Shown here: positions 34,567-42,359 of the stretch, one piece after another | Numbering within the stretch: position 1 is the first letter of the stretch | Layout of the letters: every line of letters begins with the position of its first letter | NCBI RefSeq assembly: GCF_011174675.1 | Contig: NZ_JAANIG010000018.1 | Span: forward strand, 1 to 64,000 | Reading direction: 5' to 3' | DNA: 64,000 nucleotides | Origin: Perlabentimonas gracilis | Lineage (GTDB): Bacteria; Bacteroidota; Bacteroidia; Bacteroidales; Tenuifilaceae | The notes under the pieces: generated by a model | The model's input: the letters and a program-made list of their open reading frames with translations, nothing else | Told to the model about the DNA's origin: nothing | The model's database searches: none | Program-made: the position numbers and the translations under genes

Positions 34567-37089
34567 TTATCGAGTGATAATTTTTAAACTCTCAATGCCC
34601 CTGTCATCGATTATTTTTATGGCTATTTGTTTGCCCGGTGCAAAGGGCAATGACTCTGTTCCCCGGAATGCTTCAATTTTTTCTTCATCAATTTCGGCTT
34701 TCAAGTTTTTGGCCAGTTTTGCCCAACCATCGGTAGCCCCGGCCATAGGGAAAAATACCTGTTTTGGGAAAAGGCTGCGGCCATCGTAATCGGTATCGAG
34801 TAACCACATGGCAATGTTTTTCTTGCCACCACTTTCAATGCTTCCGTTTTTGGGATTGAAATAGTCGAAGCCCATTACTTCAATTCTCACCATTCCTTTA
34901 TCTTCGCCATCGGTAATTTCATGCAAACGGACATCGGGCTGGCCAATAAGCCAAAAACTTTGGTTGGTATTACGGTTCTTTTTTAGGTCTTCGGTTTGCA
35001 AGTCCATGTTCATTTGGGCTTTGAGCAGCTTGAAACCAATACTTGCTTCCGGTATTTCATCAATATCTTTGGCGGCTTCTTCATCGAACTGGAATGCACA
35101 AAACAGTAAAATATCGGGCTTCATATAGCGTGCTTCATCAATGGCCAGCTCAACAGTGCGTTGCTCCAACGGGGCATGTTCGGGGCCAAAAACCACTAAA
35201 ACCTGTTCGGGTTTGCCTCCACCTTCGGCTGCGCTCAGGGCAGGCTTAGTTTCACCCTGAGCCTGAATATATTTTGTGCCCGATATGGCTTCCATGCGGC
35301 TAAACTCAATCATGGCACCCCCTTTGGCGCGCACACCTGTGCGTGCTAATTCATCGCGCCATTGGTCTTGCCGTAAGGTTTCTCCTGTACGGGTAACCGA
35401 TTTGTCGGCTTCCATTTCGCTCTCCAATGCTCCTTCCAAATCTTTTACGAAGGGTGCTGGGATGCTTTCTACGGTGAAAGGGCCGGTTATACGGGTTTTC
35501 TTCGAGTCTATTTTAGGTTGGTCGTAAAGAACCTCTTCACCGGGTGGTTCGTTGTTAGCTATACTTTTTAACGTAATATGAGGAACAGTTTTGTAATTAA
35601 AACCACCTGATATTCCTTCGTCCAACCTTGCAAGTTGATAATAATCAAAATTAGATGTCATTAATCTTTGCTTTGCTAATGTTAAGGCTATTCTTGAGGT
35701 ATCACAGGTTATCCATCGTCTGCCCCATTGTTCAGCAGCAAATGCAGATGTACCACTACCACAAGTAATATCAAACACAATATCTCCTGGATTTGTCGTC
35801 ATTAAGATACAGTTTTGAATAACCTTATATGAAGTTTCAACGACATAGTTCTTTTGAGTACCTAACATCATTGACTCCCATCTATCTGTGATAGGAATTA
35901 CTGGAAAGTCATCAACAAACCTTCTATATCGAAGCACAGAGCCCATAATCTCTATTCTATTCGCCTCTGCGAGTTTTTTCATGCCTTCTAAGGTGGTTTT
36001 CCAATGTGTATCAGAGCGTGGTTTATAAATCTTTCCTTCGAATTCAAAAGCCTGTTCTTTTGATGATGCCCCATCAGAATACAAGGCTGCTAATTGGTAT
36101 CTCTTACCTGATTCATCTATAATACCTGTTTCTACTTCTTTCTTTGATAATCTCCGTGTTGTCCCATCTTCTTTTAGAAGCATGTCATATCTATCAAGAG
36201 ATGTATCTCCAATTTCGCGAAAACGATAAAGTTGATTATATTTTACCTTTCCCTTATCCTTTGAATACCATAATAAATAATCTACAGTTGAAGCTAAAAC
36301 CTTTGTTTCCTGTCCACTTGTTTTTTGAAAACTTATTATTCTAACGAAGTTTTGAACTCCAAATACCTCATCCAAAATCTCTTTTACATGATGCATATTT
36401 TCATCAGAGATTTGAACAAACACACTTCCGCTTTCATGCAACAGCTCTCTTGCGAGAAGTAATCTATCCCTCAAGTAAGTTAAATATGAATGAATTCCTA
36501 ATTCCCAAGTATCACGAAATGCTTTAATCATTTCAGGTTCATGTGTCAAATCATCATCACTACCATCCTTAACATCCTTTTTATCGATAAATGGTTGAAA
36601 ATTACTACCATATTTAATACCATAAGGAGGGTCAAAATAGAGCATCTGCACCTTGCCGGCCATTCCTTCCTTTTCAAGAAGGGAATTCATTACCAAAAGG
36701 CTGTCGCCGGCAATAAGGCGGTTTGTCCAGCCTTCCTTGTGTTTGTAAAATTCTATGGCTTCGCGCAAGGGTTTGTCGTGTTGCTCAAACAAGGACATTT
36801 GCTGGTGTTTTGCACCTTCCTTCTTTACCGTATCTATTATTGATTTTGGATCGATACGCTCATGAACATGCAGCGAAACGGTAGGAACTTCAAACGAGGT
36901 ATGTTCGGCTTTGCCTGCCCATTGCAGCTGTGGGTCGAGGTGTGGGTCGTACTCGTATTTTTTCTTTTTTTGTCCGGTTTCTTTGTCGGTGTTTTTATTT
37001 ACCAGCCCAACAGGTGGGTTGTTTAACCTTTCTTTGTCGGAGTGCTTGTATTGCTCTATGCTTATCGCCTGTTTTGCTTTTTTTGCCAT
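34567..37089 (-). CDS. Type III-like DNA methyltransferase (Mod), with an in-frame REP-derived insert
   Basis: N6-adenine/N4-cytosine-type methyltransferase of the beta class. Motif IV is FDPPYGIKYG at about residue 152, with the AdoMet motif I late at about 440 (FDITCGSGTSAFAAEQWG), which is the beta order. The C-terminal half (500-840) is target recognition and contact with Res. It starts with a Lys-rich 50-residue tail before the first conserved block, and 840 residues is longer than typical Mod (about 650). Around residue 618 a short segment PALSAAEGGG interrupts a conserved stretch and its DNA matches a REP-like repeat (35222-35245). First gene of the operon; the start is 16 bp from a MITE-like element. 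Confidence 0.88.
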   Translation of the reverse strand: MAKKAKQAISIEQYKHSDKERLNNPPVGLVNKNTDKETGQKKKKYEYDPHLDPQLQWAGKAEHTSFEVPTVSLHVHERIDPKSIIDTVKKEGAKHQQMSLFEQHDKPLREAIEFYKHKEGWTNRLIAGDSLLVMNSLLEKEGMAGKVQMLYFDPPYGIKYGSNFQPFIDKKDVKDGSDDDLTHEPEMIKAFRDTWELGIHSYLTYLRDRLLLARELLHESGSVFVQISDENMHHVKEILDEVFGVQNFVRIISFQKTSGQETKVLASTVDYLLWYSKDKGKVKYNQLYRFREIGDTSLDRYDMLLKEDGTTRRLSKKEVETGIIDESGKRYQLAALYSDGASSKEQAFEFEGKIYKPRSDTHWKTTLEGMKKLAEANRIEIMGSVLRYRRFVDDFPVIPITDRWESMMLGTQKNYVVETSYKVIQNCILMTTNPGDIVFDITCGSGTSAFAAEQWGRRWITCDTSRIALTLAKQRLMTSNFDYYQLARLDEGISGGFNYKTVPHITLKSIANNEPPGEEVLYDQPKIDSKKTRITGPFTVESIPAPFVKDLEGALESEMEADKSVTRTGETLRQDQWRDELARTGVRAKGGAMIEFSRMEAISGTKYIQAQGETKPALSAAEGGGKPEQVLVVFGPEHAPLEQRTVELAIDEARYMKPDILLFCAFQFDEEAAKDIDEIPEASIGFKLLKAQMNMDLQTEDLKKNRNTNQSFWLIGQPDVRLHEITDGEDKGMVRIEVMGFDYFNPKNGSIESGGKKNIAMWLLDTDYDGRSLFPKQVFFPMAGATDGWAKLAKNLKAEIDEEKIEAFRGTESLPFAPGKQIAIKIIDDRGIESLKIITR
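35222..35245. repeat. REP-like sequence inside the Mod reading frame
   Basis: 24 bp with the core CCTTCGGCTGCGCTCAGGGC, a palindrome-like repeat of a type I know as interspersed in many bacterial genomes. On the coding strand it yields PALSAAEG, a peptide often seen where such repeats fall in genes. GC-rich against its neighbours and in frame. Confidence 0.6.
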
Positions 37090-37104
37090 ATTTTTTTATA
37101 ATAA

Positions 37105-37291
37105 ATGAGTTCAGTATAAAAAGCCCCCAAGCTGCTGATTTTTATCTTTTTTACCCCTAACCCTAAAGCCTGCCTGAATGCTGCGCAAGCGGCAGGCAGG
37201 GTAAAGCCTAAAAATAAGCAACTTGCAAAAGCCCCCCCCTGCCTGCAGCAGGCAGGTTTAGGGGTAAAAGGGCTTTTTAGACTGGGCTCAT
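37105..37291. repeat. 187-bp MITE-like element with 22-bp terminal inverted repeats
   Basis: The terminal arms are 37105-37126 and 37270-37291 (19 of 22 paired). Inside, further inverted segments (TTTACCCCTAA and its complement, CCTGCCTG/CAGGCAGG hairpins at 37171-37198 and 37239-37257) make the whole element one long cruciform. No coding capacity. It sits directly upstream of the Mod gene, so it may contain or displace the operon promoter. The rest of the gap to 37565 shows nothing else. Confidence 0.7.
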
Positions 37292-37565
37292 AAATTCAAG
37301 TCTAAAATCAATAAAAATACACATTAGTATTTAAAATTGTAGCTGTTGACCAGCAAAAAACAATTTTTTTCAATCTTTGGCTTACAGGGCAAGGTTGCCG
37401 GGGTTTGTCAATCTGTTGTTTTGTAGGTTAAAACCACTAATGTCTTTGAACGGCAAACAGAAATGAAATAAGTTTGCTCGCATTGCACCAACCTATCTAC
37501 GGAGCACCTACAAATCCGTTTATATTGCTTATTCTGTTTGTTAATGTTATTGCACTTCCCGCCAG

Positions 37566-38180
37566 CTAAAAATTATACTTAAGGTAGAATTGCAGCGCGT
37601 TGTTGAACTGCCCTCTGTTTAGCCTATAGGAAATGTTCCCCTTGTGCGGTCGTACGGGAAAAGTGGAGTACGAGTAAGAGGTACAGAAGCTGAAGTTTTT
37701 ATTAATAATATACACTACCCCAGCTGATGCAGCCACCTCAACCTTGCGGAATTGGGCAATATCCTCCTCGGGGTAGGTACCATCCATATTGCTCTCAGTG
37801 GCTTTCCATAAGTAGCCTACGGATATACCCGCAAAAGGAACTATATTTTCGCGAAAGTGATACTCAATAAGGTATGGCATATGGATGTAGTTTAGCCGCA
37901 TGCTGTAAAAGCCTATAACACCACCAATATCATCTTTAAACTGTTGATAACTGCCTTTTTGCAAAAATTTCAGCTCTGTGCGAATGGCCCACTCTGTCGA
38001 TATAGTCCTACCAACCCAAACACCTGCCGCTAGGCCAGCGCGTTTGTATCCTCCATGCCCATCGCCATCGACCTGCGTTGCGGATATCCCCGCCAGCAAA
38101 CCACCATTAAAGTTCTGAGACAAAGCGGCTGAGGTAACGGTAAATAGCGCAAAAGCTAAGATAATTCTTCGAGAATTCAT
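37566..38180 (-). CDS. PorT-like outer-membrane beta-barrel protein
   Basis: Small outer-membrane barrel of the PorT/OmpA-like family common in Bacteroidota. A signal peptide (about 22 residues, ending SAALSQ) precedes strands built on GGLLAGISATQVDGDG, RAGLAAGVWVGR, LRTELKFLQKGSYQ, NYIHMPYLIEYHF and PFAGISVGYLW. The protein ends in aromatic residue F (FYLKYNF), the usual beta-signal for Bam insertion. 204 residues should give eight strands. The start overlaps the sirtuin stop codon by the ATGA pattern (38177-38180), so the two are translationally coupled. Function (secretion accessory or adhesion) is not known. Confidence 0.85.
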   Translation of the reverse strand: MNSRRIILAFALFTVTSAALSQNFNGGLLAGISATQVDGDGHGGYKRAGLAAGVWVGRTISTEWAIRTELKFLQKGSYQQFKDDIGGVIGFYSMRLNYIHMPYLIEYHFRENIVPFAGISVGYLWKATESNMDGTYPEEDIAQFRKVEVAASAGVVYIINKNFSFCTSYSYSTFPVRPHKGNISYRLNRGQFNNALQFYLKYNF

Positions 38181-38866
38181 TCCATTTGGTTTAGCATTTC
38201 CAGCATTTTCTTAACCCCCGTAGAGGCTGGCTCCTTAATGAAAGTGACATCGCGGCGCGAGTAAACGGCCACATCGTGCGGATCGATTAGAAAAATTGGA
38301 ATACCCATGGGAGCGTAGTCGAGCAGTCCTGCCGCAGGATATACGTTTAGCGAAGTGCCCACCACTGCAAAAATGTCGGCTTGCGCAGCAACCTCAGCGG
38401 CCTGGGCAATCATGGGTACAGGCTCGCCAAACCAAACAATATGTGGCCGAAGCTGATGCCCCTGTTCACACACATCGCCTATTTTTAGCTCCCTGTTACC
38501 GATATCGTATATAATGTTTGGATCACCCGTGGATTGTGCCTTGGTAAGCTCCCCATGAAGATGGATAATTTGGGTGCTACCCGCCCGTTCATGCAGGTTA
38601 TCTACATTTTGTGTAATGATATGTACTTCAAAATCTTTCTCGGCTTGAGCCAGAGCAATATGCCCAGGGTTTGGCTCAACGGTATATAGCTGTTTGCGAC
38701 GGTCGTTGTAGAATCGCTGCACAAGCGCTGGGTTTTTGTTCCAGCCCTCGATACTTGCCACCTCCATCACATCGTACTCCTCCCACAGGCCTCCCATATC
38801 ACGGAAGGTTCTAATGCCGCTCTCGGCCGATATACCTGCACCAGTAAGCACTACCAATTTCTTCAT
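38177..38866 (-). CDS. cobB: Sirtuin-type NAD-dependent protein deacylase
   Basis: Removes acyl groups from lysine with NAD. Motifs are GAGISAESGIRTFRDMGGLW (NAD binding), the deacylase ITQNVDNLHERAG motif, HLHGE (active-site His) and GTSLNVYPAAGL. YNDRRKQL after the second helix carries the Tyr and Arg that in the CobB/SIRT5 class accept succinyl and malonyl groups. The four zinc-binding Cys that normally follow HLHGE are absent: only one Cys remains, in GDVCEQGHQLRPH. The start is ATG 38866; upstream in-frame ATGs at 38872 and 38920 would add up to 18 residues that do not match the family. Its stop overlaps the barrel gene. Confidence 0.9.
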   Translation of the reverse strand: MKKLVVLTGAGISAESGIRTFRDMGGLWEEYDVMEVASIEGWNKNPALVQRFYNDRRKQLYTVEPNPGHIALAQAEKDFEVHIITQNVDNLHERAGSTQIIHLHGELTKAQSTGDPNIIYDIGNRELKIGDVCEQGHQLRPHIVWFGEPVPMIAQAAEVAAQADIFAVVGTSLNVYPAAGLLDYAPMGIPIFLIDPHDVAVYSRRDVTFIKEPASTGVKKMLEMLNQME

Positions 38867-38913
38867 ACACATCAATTTTGTGTAAAGATATTGATAATTT
38901 GAAAAAACAGAAA

Positions 38914-38941
38914 CGGGCATCCAACACCAAATGGATGCCCG
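38914..38941. terminator. Hairpin between the threonine dehydrogenase and sirtuin genes
   Basis: Perfect 10-bp stem CGGGCATCCA/TGGATGCCCG with an eight-base loop. On the minus strand a T-rich segment follows, so it probably ends the dehydrogenase transcript. Confidence 0.72.
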
Positions 38942-38967
38942 CTTAAATATCTTTTGATATTTTTACT

Positions 38968-39930
38968 CTAGATCAACCCCTTCGCGTGCTTCTCACCAAT
39001 AACCTTTAGCATATCGTCGGTCATGGTCTCCAGGTTCCATTTCGGATTCCATCCCCACTCCTCGCGGGCACAGCTGTCGTCCATGTAGTTTGGCCAGCTG
39101 GCCGAGATGGCCTTCTTCACAGGATCTACATCGTAATCCATAATAAATTCGGGGATTCGCTTCTGAATAGCAGCCATAATTTGCGAGGGCTCAAAGCTCA
39201 TAGCTGACACGTTGAAACTGTTTCTGTGCACCAACTTGCAGGGGTCGGCCTCCATTAAATCAACACAAGCGTTAAGCGCATCGGGCATATACATCATATC
39301 AAGGAAAGTTCCTTGAGGCAAGGGGCACGTAAACTTCTTCTCCTTAATGGCACCATAATATATCTCCACTGCGTAATCGGTAGTTCCACCGCCTGGTAGG
39401 GTTACGTTTGAAATAATCCCTGGAAATCGCACGCTTCGCGTATCGAGCCCAAAGCGCTGGAAGTAGTAATCGCTTAGCATTTCGCCAGAAACTTTGCACA
39501 CACCATAAATAGTGGTTGGGCGCATTACAGTATCCTGTGGGGTGTTATCCATCGGGGTAGATGGGCCAAATGCGCCAATGGAGCTGGGTGTAAACACTGC
39601 GCACTTGTTCTCAAGGGCTATATCCAATGAGTTGAGCAGCGCACCCATATTAATTTTCCATGCAAGCTGTGGATTCTTCTCGCCAGTAGCCGACAGCAAT
39701 GCCACCATATTGTATATGGCATCTACCTTGTACTTTTTAACTACCTCAGCAAATTTCTTCCCATCCAGAGCGTCAAACTCTTCTAAGGGGCCTGCCTCAC
39801 CAAGTTGCTTGCAGGCACAGCAGTTAATATCAGAGGCAATCACATTGGAATCGCCATAAATATTTCTCAAATGAGGTGTCAACTCGGAACCAATCTGTCC
39901 GCCAGCGCCAACTACTAAAATTCTTTTCAT
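38968..39930 (-). CDS. SDR-type L-threonine 3-dehydrogenase
   Basis: Oxidises threonine to 2-amino-3-ketobutyrate with NAD. It belongs to the UDP-galactose-epimerase-like short-chain dehydrogenase group found in Bacteroidota, not the zinc alcohol-dehydrogenase type. The Rossmann loop GAGGQIGSEL is at the N-terminus, NMVALLSATGEKNP at about 74, the catalytic Tyr-x-x-x-Lys is TIYGVCKVSGE at about 143, and GGGTTDYAVEIYYGA near 188 matches the substrate loop. The C-terminal helices are intact and length (320) is right. Members need a companion 2-amino-3-ketobutyrate CoA ligase, which is not in this window. Confidence 0.88.
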   Translation of the reverse strand: MKRILVVGAGGQIGSELTPHLRNIYGDSNVIASDINCCACKQLGEAGPLEEFDALDGKKFAEVVKKYKVDAIYNMVALLSATGEKNPQLAWKINMGALLNSLDIALENKCAVFTPSSIGAFGPSTPMDNTPQDTVMRPTTIYGVCKVSGEMLSDYYFQRFGLDTRSVRFPGIISNVTLPGGGTTDYAVEIYYGAIKEKKFTCPLPQGTFLDMMYMPDALNACVDLMEADPCKLVHRNSFNVSAMSFEPSQIMAAIQKRIPEFIMDYDVDPVKKAISASWPNYMDDSCAREEWGWNPKWNLETMTDDMLKVIGEKHAKGLI

Positions 39931-39997
39931 AGGGAAACCCTTTTTAACTGTTCCAATTTATAATTAAATCTCTTGCGTTTACAGAAAATTTATTAGA

Positions 39998-40005
39998 CAA
40001 AAGTA
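39998..40005 (-). promoter_or_regulatory. Possible -7 element of the threonine dehydrogenase gene
   Basis: Minus-strand TACTTTTG matches TAnnTTTG, about 68 bp upstream of the ATG. The nearest TTG is 26 bp beyond, longer than the consensus spacing. Confidence 0.45.
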
Positions 40006-40139
40006 TATTTTTCCGATTAACTGTAACACATCAATTGTCATTACTACAATTATTTTTTTTGCTCGACCCATAATAGACCTTAATTTGCAGATAATTAAAC
40101 CAATAGATATGTGTTGAAAAACATTTTAGACCATTTAAT

Positions 40140-40218
40140 GATTTTAGTCGAAAAATCTATTGGCACAATAAAATTTTGTCTATACCTTTGGACCAAAACA
40201 AACGAATAGTCGAAAAAT
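40140..40218. promoter_or_regulatory. Putative TetR operator pair flanking the efflux promoter
   Basis: A perfect inverted repeat, GATTTT-AGTCGA-AAAATC (40140-40157), lies just upstream of the -33 element. The 12-bp core TAGTCGAAAAAT is repeated in direct orientation at 40207-40218, immediately before the regulator's start codon. The first copy is a full palindrome and the second a half-like copy. The two bracket the promoter. Confidence 0.6.
40160..40190 (+). promoter_or_regulatory. Promoter of the TetR/RND operon
   Basis: TTG at 40160-40162 and TACCTTTG at 40183-40190 are separated by 20 bp, a textbook Bacteroidota vegetative promoter. The leader to the start codon is about 20 bp. Confidence 0.8.
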
Positions 40219-40827
40219 ATGGATAACGATAATAAAACTATGGCTCACAGCAATATGCAAAATGCCATTGTGAGCATTGCCTCGGAGGTTTTTGCAAAGT
40301 TTGGGTTTAAGAAGACAACAGTTGATGATATAGCGCAAGCGCTTCGCAAGGGGAAGAGTTCAATATACTACTACTTTAAAAGTAAGGAGGATATTTTTAA
40401 GGCTGTGGTAGAGAAGGAGGCGGATGCTCTTCGCGAAAAGATCAACGTGATTTTAAATAGTGACCTAACAACCATTGATAAGGTTAGGGCATACGTAAAT
40501 ACCCGAATGCAAGCTATACAGGTTATGGCAAATTATTACACTCTGGTAAGCGAAAGGGATGTTAATAATTTGGATTTGATTGAAAAACTCCGCTCCAAGT
40601 ACGATACCGAGGAGGTATCAATCATTAAAGCCTTGCTAACCGAAGGGGTTGAGCAGAAGGTTTTCCAAGTTAAGGATATTGAACTCTCATCGGTTGTGTT
40701 GCTAACGGCAATGAAGGGTCTTGAAGTTCCTCTCTTCCTGGAGCATTGGCGTACCGAAAGCTTGGACACCATACTTAACGATATGCTCAACATGCTTTTC
40801 TATGGAATTGTAATTCGAAACAGCTAA
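40219..40827 (+). CDS. TetR-family transcriptional regulator of the RND operon
   Basis: DNA-binding repressor. The N-terminal helix-turn-helix is AKFGFKKTTVDDIAQALRKG (residues about 24-43) followed by SIYYYFKSKEDIF, the usual recognition-helix-to-linker junction of TetR proteins. The C-terminal 140 residues are helical and form the ligand and dimer domain; there is no visible specificity motif. It starts the operon: the outer-membrane channel gene begins 4 bp after its stop codon. The promoter and candidate operators directly before it imply autoregulation, with an inducing compound unknown. Confidence 0.93.
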   Translation: MDNDNKTMAHSNMQNAIVSIASEVFAKFGFKKTTVDDIAQALRKGKSSIYYYFKSKEDIFKAVVEKEADALREKINVILNSDLTTIDKVRAYVNTRMQAIQVMANYYTLVSERDVNNLDLIEKLRSKYDTEEVSIIKALLTEGVEQKVFQVKDIELSSVVLLTAMKGLEVPLFLEHWRTESLDTILNDMLNMLFYGIVIRNS

Positions 40828-40831
40828 TACG

Positions 40832-42304
40832 ATGAAAAAAGGCTTTCTATTTACCCTTTGTCTTACGGTTGTCATACCCCTTGTGGCTCAGCAAACTCTC
40901 TCCCTCAACGATTGCAAAAGGCTTGCTTTGGAGCATAACTACACGATTCGTATTGCAAAAGAGGATATTGGCTCAAGTGAGGCTATGGCTAGTTCGGCTC
41001 GAACCAAATACTTTCCAAACATCAGCGCAACGGGGCTCTACAATCGAACCAATAGAAATATCCAGCTGCTCGAGAACGATATGCTCATTCCGGTAGTACC
41101 ATTTAGTGCAATCAATCCCGAAACGGGCGAGTTCGACCCCAATCGCGATCCTGCCAACACATTTGTGTTTAACCCCATAAGTGGTGGGTTGATTTACGAC
41201 AAAGATGGCAACCCCGTTTTCACCAACTACGCCTGGCTGCCTAAGGATCAACTACAATTTGGTGGTAAGAATCTGTTTATGGCGGGCATTAGCATAACCC
41301 AACCCATTTACACTGGGGGTAAAATACGAGAGATGCACCGTATCAGCCAGCTAAACAACCAAATTGCTAAGTTTTCGCTAACCAAGGAGCAGAACGAGCT
41401 GCTTTACGGGGTGGAGGCAAACTACTGGCGTATGGTATCGCTGCAGGAAAAGGTGAAAACAGTTGAGAGCTATATCGCCCTGCTTAACAAGCTTAAAACC
41501 GATGTGCAAAACCTATACACCGAGGGTATAGTCATAAAAACCGATGTGCTAAGGGTTGATGTAAAGGCCAACGAGGCGCAGCTAAATCTGCTTAAAGCGC
41601 AGAATGGACTAGAACTGTCGCGCATGGCGCTATGCCAAATGGTTGGGCTTCCGTTCGAGTCAAACATCATGCTTAGCGATAGCCTGGACAAAACCCCCAG
41701 CAGTATTGATGCGGAACTTCTAGCTGATAGTACCAATACTACCCGGCCCGAGCTGGCCATGCTTAGCCAAGCGGTAAGCATAGCGCAATCGGGGGTAAAC
41801 ATTATGAAATCGAGATACCTCCCAAATGTCGGACTTACCGCTGGATACACCTTTCTAAACCCTAATCCTTATAGCGGTTTTTCCAACAGTTTTGGTGGCG
41901 ATTGGAACGTAGGTGTGGCTATAAACATCCCCATTTTCCACTGGAACGATAGAGCACACACCCTTAGGGCTGCGCAACACGAACATAAAAAGGCTGAGCT
42001 ACAGCTGGCCGAAGCTCGCGAAATGATAGACCTACAGGTTCGGCAGGCTATCTTTGCCGCTAACGAAAGCTACAAAAGGGTTTCGATGGCCGAAGAAAAT
42101 CTATTGCTTGCAACCGAAAACCTTAGAATAACCAGCAATGCCTTTGCCGAGGGAATGGTTAAAACCACCGATGTGCTAGAGGCTCAAGCCTTGTGGTTAG
42201 AGGCAAACAGCAACCTTATTGATGCTCGAATGGAGAGCCAACTGAGTACCGTTAACCTCCGAAAGGTAACGGGGCAAATTAACATTGACGAGGAAATCTG
42301 GTAA
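40832..42304 (+). CDS. TolC-family outer-membrane efflux channel
   Basis: Exit duct of a tripartite efflux pump. A signal peptide (about 19 residues, ending VAQQ) leads into two repeats of the TolC type: the first helical hairpin includes LNDCKRLALEHNYTIRIAKEDI and the second ANEAQLNLLKAQNGLELSRMALCQMVG, with the barrel-forming strands between. The later repeat has GDWNVGVAINIPIFHWN and QLAEAREMIDLQVRQA. A Bacteroidota-specific insertion rich in Pro, Asn and Asp near residues 85-135 enlarges the barrel region. Length 490. It is encoded before the adaptor and pump in the same direction, with a 55-bp gap to the adaptor. Confidence 0.93.
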   Translation: MKKGFLFTLCLTVVIPLVAQQTLSLNDCKRLALEHNYTIRIAKEDIGSSEAMASSARTKYFPNISATGLYNRTNRNIQLLENDMLIPVVPFSAINPETGEFDPNRDPANTFVFNPISGGLIYDKDGNPVFTNYAWLPKDQLQFGGKNLFMAGISITQPIYTGGKIREMHRISQLNNQIAKFSLTKEQNELLYGVEANYWRMVSLQEKVKTVESYIALLNKLKTDVQNLYTEGIVIKTDVLRVDVKANEAQLNLLKAQNGLELSRMALCQMVGLPFESNIMLSDSLDKTPSSIDAELLADSTNTTRPELAMLSQAVSIAQSGVNIMKSRYLPNVGLTAGYTFLNPNPYSGFSNSFGGDWNVGVAINIPIFHWNDRAHTLRAAQHEHKKAELQLAEAREMIDLQVRQAIFAANESYKRVSMAEENLLLATENLRITSNAFAEGMVKTTDVLEAQALWLEANSNLIDARMESQLSTVNLRKVTGQINIDEEIW

Positions 42305-42359
42305 AATTTCGAAATGCATACTTATCTGCCAACAAAGAAATCACTATAATAAACAGGAT

